A stretch of DNA of 64,000 nucleotides from Poseidonibacter lekithochrous (lineage in GTDB: Bacteria; Campylobacterota; Campylobacteria; Campylobacterales; Arcobacteraceae): the NCBI RefSeq assembly GCF_013283835.1, contig NZ_CP054052.1, positions 3,472,001-3,536,000 of the forward strand, in the 5' to 3' direction. Shown here in pieces: positions 62,709-64,000 of this stretch; the first letter of the stretch is position 1; every line of letters starts with the position of its first letter. The translations under genes and the position numbers were made by a program. The notes below the pieces were generated by a model that worked only from the letters and a program-made list of their open reading frames with translations, did not search any database and was not told the origin of the DNA.

Positions 62709-64000
62709 TTAGGAATTATCTAGAATTATTTTAAACTCTGCTCCTTGATAGTTTGTATTATCAAAAGCAAAATCTTTATTTTTTACAGAAATTGTTCCAT
62801 CCATGTGTTTTGTAATAATTTCTTCACACATATATAAACCTATTCCTGTTCCTTGTTTTTTGTGTTTTGTAGTAAAGTATGGCTCAAAAATATTACCCAT
62901 AATCTCATCAGGTATTCCACCTGCTGTATCTTTGATTTTGATAATAATATTTTCATCTTTTTTTGTAGCTGTTATAAAAATGATTTTCTTTTTTTCTGTT
63001 TCTATTTCTGATAAAGCATCAATTGCATTATTTAAAATATTAATAAGTACTTGAATAAACTCGTTTTTGTAGTTATTAATCTGCATATCTTCAAAATCTG
63101 AAACAATATCAATATGACTTTTATTTAGTTTTGAAGAGACTAAAGATAAAACTTTTTGTTCAATTTCAGAGAAATCAAAAAATGTTTTCTCTTTATTTGG
63201 TCTAAAAAAGTCTCTAAAATCATCAATTGTTTTAGATAAGTATTGAGCATTGTTATTAAGATTTTCCATACTATGTAATAGATGTTCATCTTCTAGGGCT
63301 CCCACTTGTTGTTGTACAATAACACTAGTTGAGATACTAGAAATACTTGATAGTGGTTGTCTCCATTGGTGAGCGATATTTTGTAACATCTCCCCAATTG
63401 CCGCCATTTTTGACTGTTGTAATAATAACTGGTCTTTTTCTTTTAGTTTATTTTTTGTAAGAACTTCTTCTGTAATATCTCTACCACTTCCAACTGTTCC
63501 TAAAAGTCTTCCTTCATCATCAAAAAATGGAGCCTTATGTACTTCTAGATATAAAAGTTTTCCTTTTATATTTCCGTACTCTTCAAATCTCTGTGGTTTT
63601 AACTGCTGTAAAACAATTTCATCAGAATCAAAACATAACTCTCCAAAAGTATGCCAATTCTTTTTGTCTTTGTGTTTTTCCCTCTCTCTTAAAGCAAAGA
63701 ATACATCGTTTTTTCCTATTGGTTCATCTGTATCTTTTGCCATTAGAAGATTATCACAAATAGCTTTATTAGCAAAAAGGTATCTTCCATGAATATCTTT
63801 TGCCCAAACCATATCAGGTAAATTATCAGTTAGTAATCGAAGGAAGGTATAAATCTCTTCAGTTTTTATATGTTCTTGAGTATTGAATTTTTTTCCAGCA
63901 AAAACCAAAACATCATTTGGCATTTTATCAACATCAAAAAGAAGTGTTTGTCCGTTTTCTTCCAAGAAGAAACGACCTAAATTCCCTTCTCTTATTGATT
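62709..64000 (-). CDS. PAS histidine kinase (5' end outside the window)
   Basis: The visible 430 residues include a PAS domain (about 45-180 counted from the first apparent start at 63965; NLPDMVWAKDIHGRYLFANK split over the core) and a kinase with phospho-His in NIAHQWRQPL and HATPase boxes (NILNNAIDA, DTAGGIP, GTGIGLYM). The frame stays open to the window edge with coding-like codons (…GNLGRFF before 63965), so the TTG at 63965 is unlikely to be the true start and the gene is partial. Its kinase core closely resembles that of the Cache kinase at 27-29 kb. Confidence 0.88.
   Translation of the reverse strand, partial: SIREGNLGRFFLEENGQTLLFDVDKMPNDVLVFAGKKFNTQEHIKTEEIYTFLRLLTDNLPDMVWAKDIHGRYLFANKAICDNLLMAKDTDEPIGKNDVFFALREREKHKDKKNWHTFGELCFDSDEIVLQQLKPQRFEEYGNIKGKLLYLEVHKAPFFDDEGRLLGTVGSGRDITEEVLTKNKLKEKDQLLLQQSKMAAIGEMLQNIAHQWRQPLSSISSISTSVIVQQQVGALEDEHLLHSMENLNNNAQYLSKTIDDFRDFFRPNKEKTFFDFSEIEQKVLSLVSSKLNKSHIDIVSDFEDMQINNYKNEFIQVLINILNNAIDALSEIETEKKKIIFITATKKDENIIIKIKDTAGGIPDEIMGNIFEPYFTTKHKKQGTGIGLYMCEEIITKHMDGTISVKNKDFAFDNTNYQGAEFKIILDNS

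Noticed and set aside
63963-63965. TTG as the start of the last histidine kinase
   Set aside because: The frame remains open with plausible coding sequence to the window edge, and no ribosome site precedes the TTG.

Overview
The window looks like a piece of an Arcobacter-type genome (Arcobacteraceae, Campylobacterota). The evidence is very low GC with A/T-ending codons, promoters that are mostly a bare TATAAT without a clear -35, Campylobacterota gene neighbourhoods (mreBC, the Csd4/Pgp1 cell-shape peptidase, 70-residue S21, ccoG), and a large set of Cache/PAS sensors, histidine kinases and a chemoreceptor. The species cannot be named from the sequence alone. I see no phage, insertion sequence, CRISPR array or tRNA gene.

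Layout. 1-12.9 kb holds mostly housekeeping genes: mreB-mreC, riboflavin synthase, a chemoreceptor with a CheR-docking tail, mnmG, an unknown gene, ccoG, pyrG-recJ. 12.9-19.2 kb is envelope and signalling: two FlgO-family lipoproteins, a DJ-1/PfpI protein, a FecR-domain protein divergent from a CHASE2 adenylate cyclase, then an LpxH-like phosphatase overlapping a patatin. 19.2-29 kb has dnaE-surE, a leftward moaC/DUF493/M15 peptidase/M99 peptidase run, rpsU and a Cache histidine kinase. 29.1-40.5 kb is a direct tandem duplication of a complete rRNA operon (16S-23S-5S, minus strand, about 5.4 kb each) with no spacer tRNAs, each copy carrying its own consensus promoter and terminator. The roughly 480 bp between the copies contains no recognisable gene.

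40.7-46.6 kb holds a Bax inhibitor-1 protein, a stand-alone ThiD2, a BioC-like methyltransferase, and a compact run secG-deacetylase-frr-pyrE-RDD-MFS. 46.6-51.9 kb is a three-gene signalling cluster (receiver-PAS-coiled coil, PAS-PAS-GGDEF, and an unusual receiver-wHTH-receiver-receiver-PAS protein); two of its PAS domains are close to the FAD-binding PAS of Aer. 52-56.6 kb has yaaA, a small membrane exporter, a YchJ-like protein, a ComEA-like HhH protein, a Crp/Fnr regulator divergent from ygbA across a perfect FNR-type palindrome, and ung. 56.7-59.8 kb is a ThDP enzyme plus aldehyde dehydrogenase operon behind a Fur-box-like sequence. 60-64 kb has gph, an exported 18-cysteine metallothionein-like protein, the Rho inhibitor rof, an unknown gene, a two-domain hemerythrin, and a PAS histidine kinase cut off by the window end.

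Themes. Redox, oxygen and nitric-oxide sensing recurs (Aer-like PAS domains, hemerythrin, Crp/Fnr-YgbA), as do envelope and peptidoglycan shape functions. Many convergent gene pairs share a bidirectional terminator whose hairpin contains both stop codons. The least described items are the exported Cys/Met-rich protein at 60.6 kb, the PAS/receiver cluster at 46.6-51.9 kb, and the Fur-box ThDP enzyme/aldehyde dehydrogenase pair.
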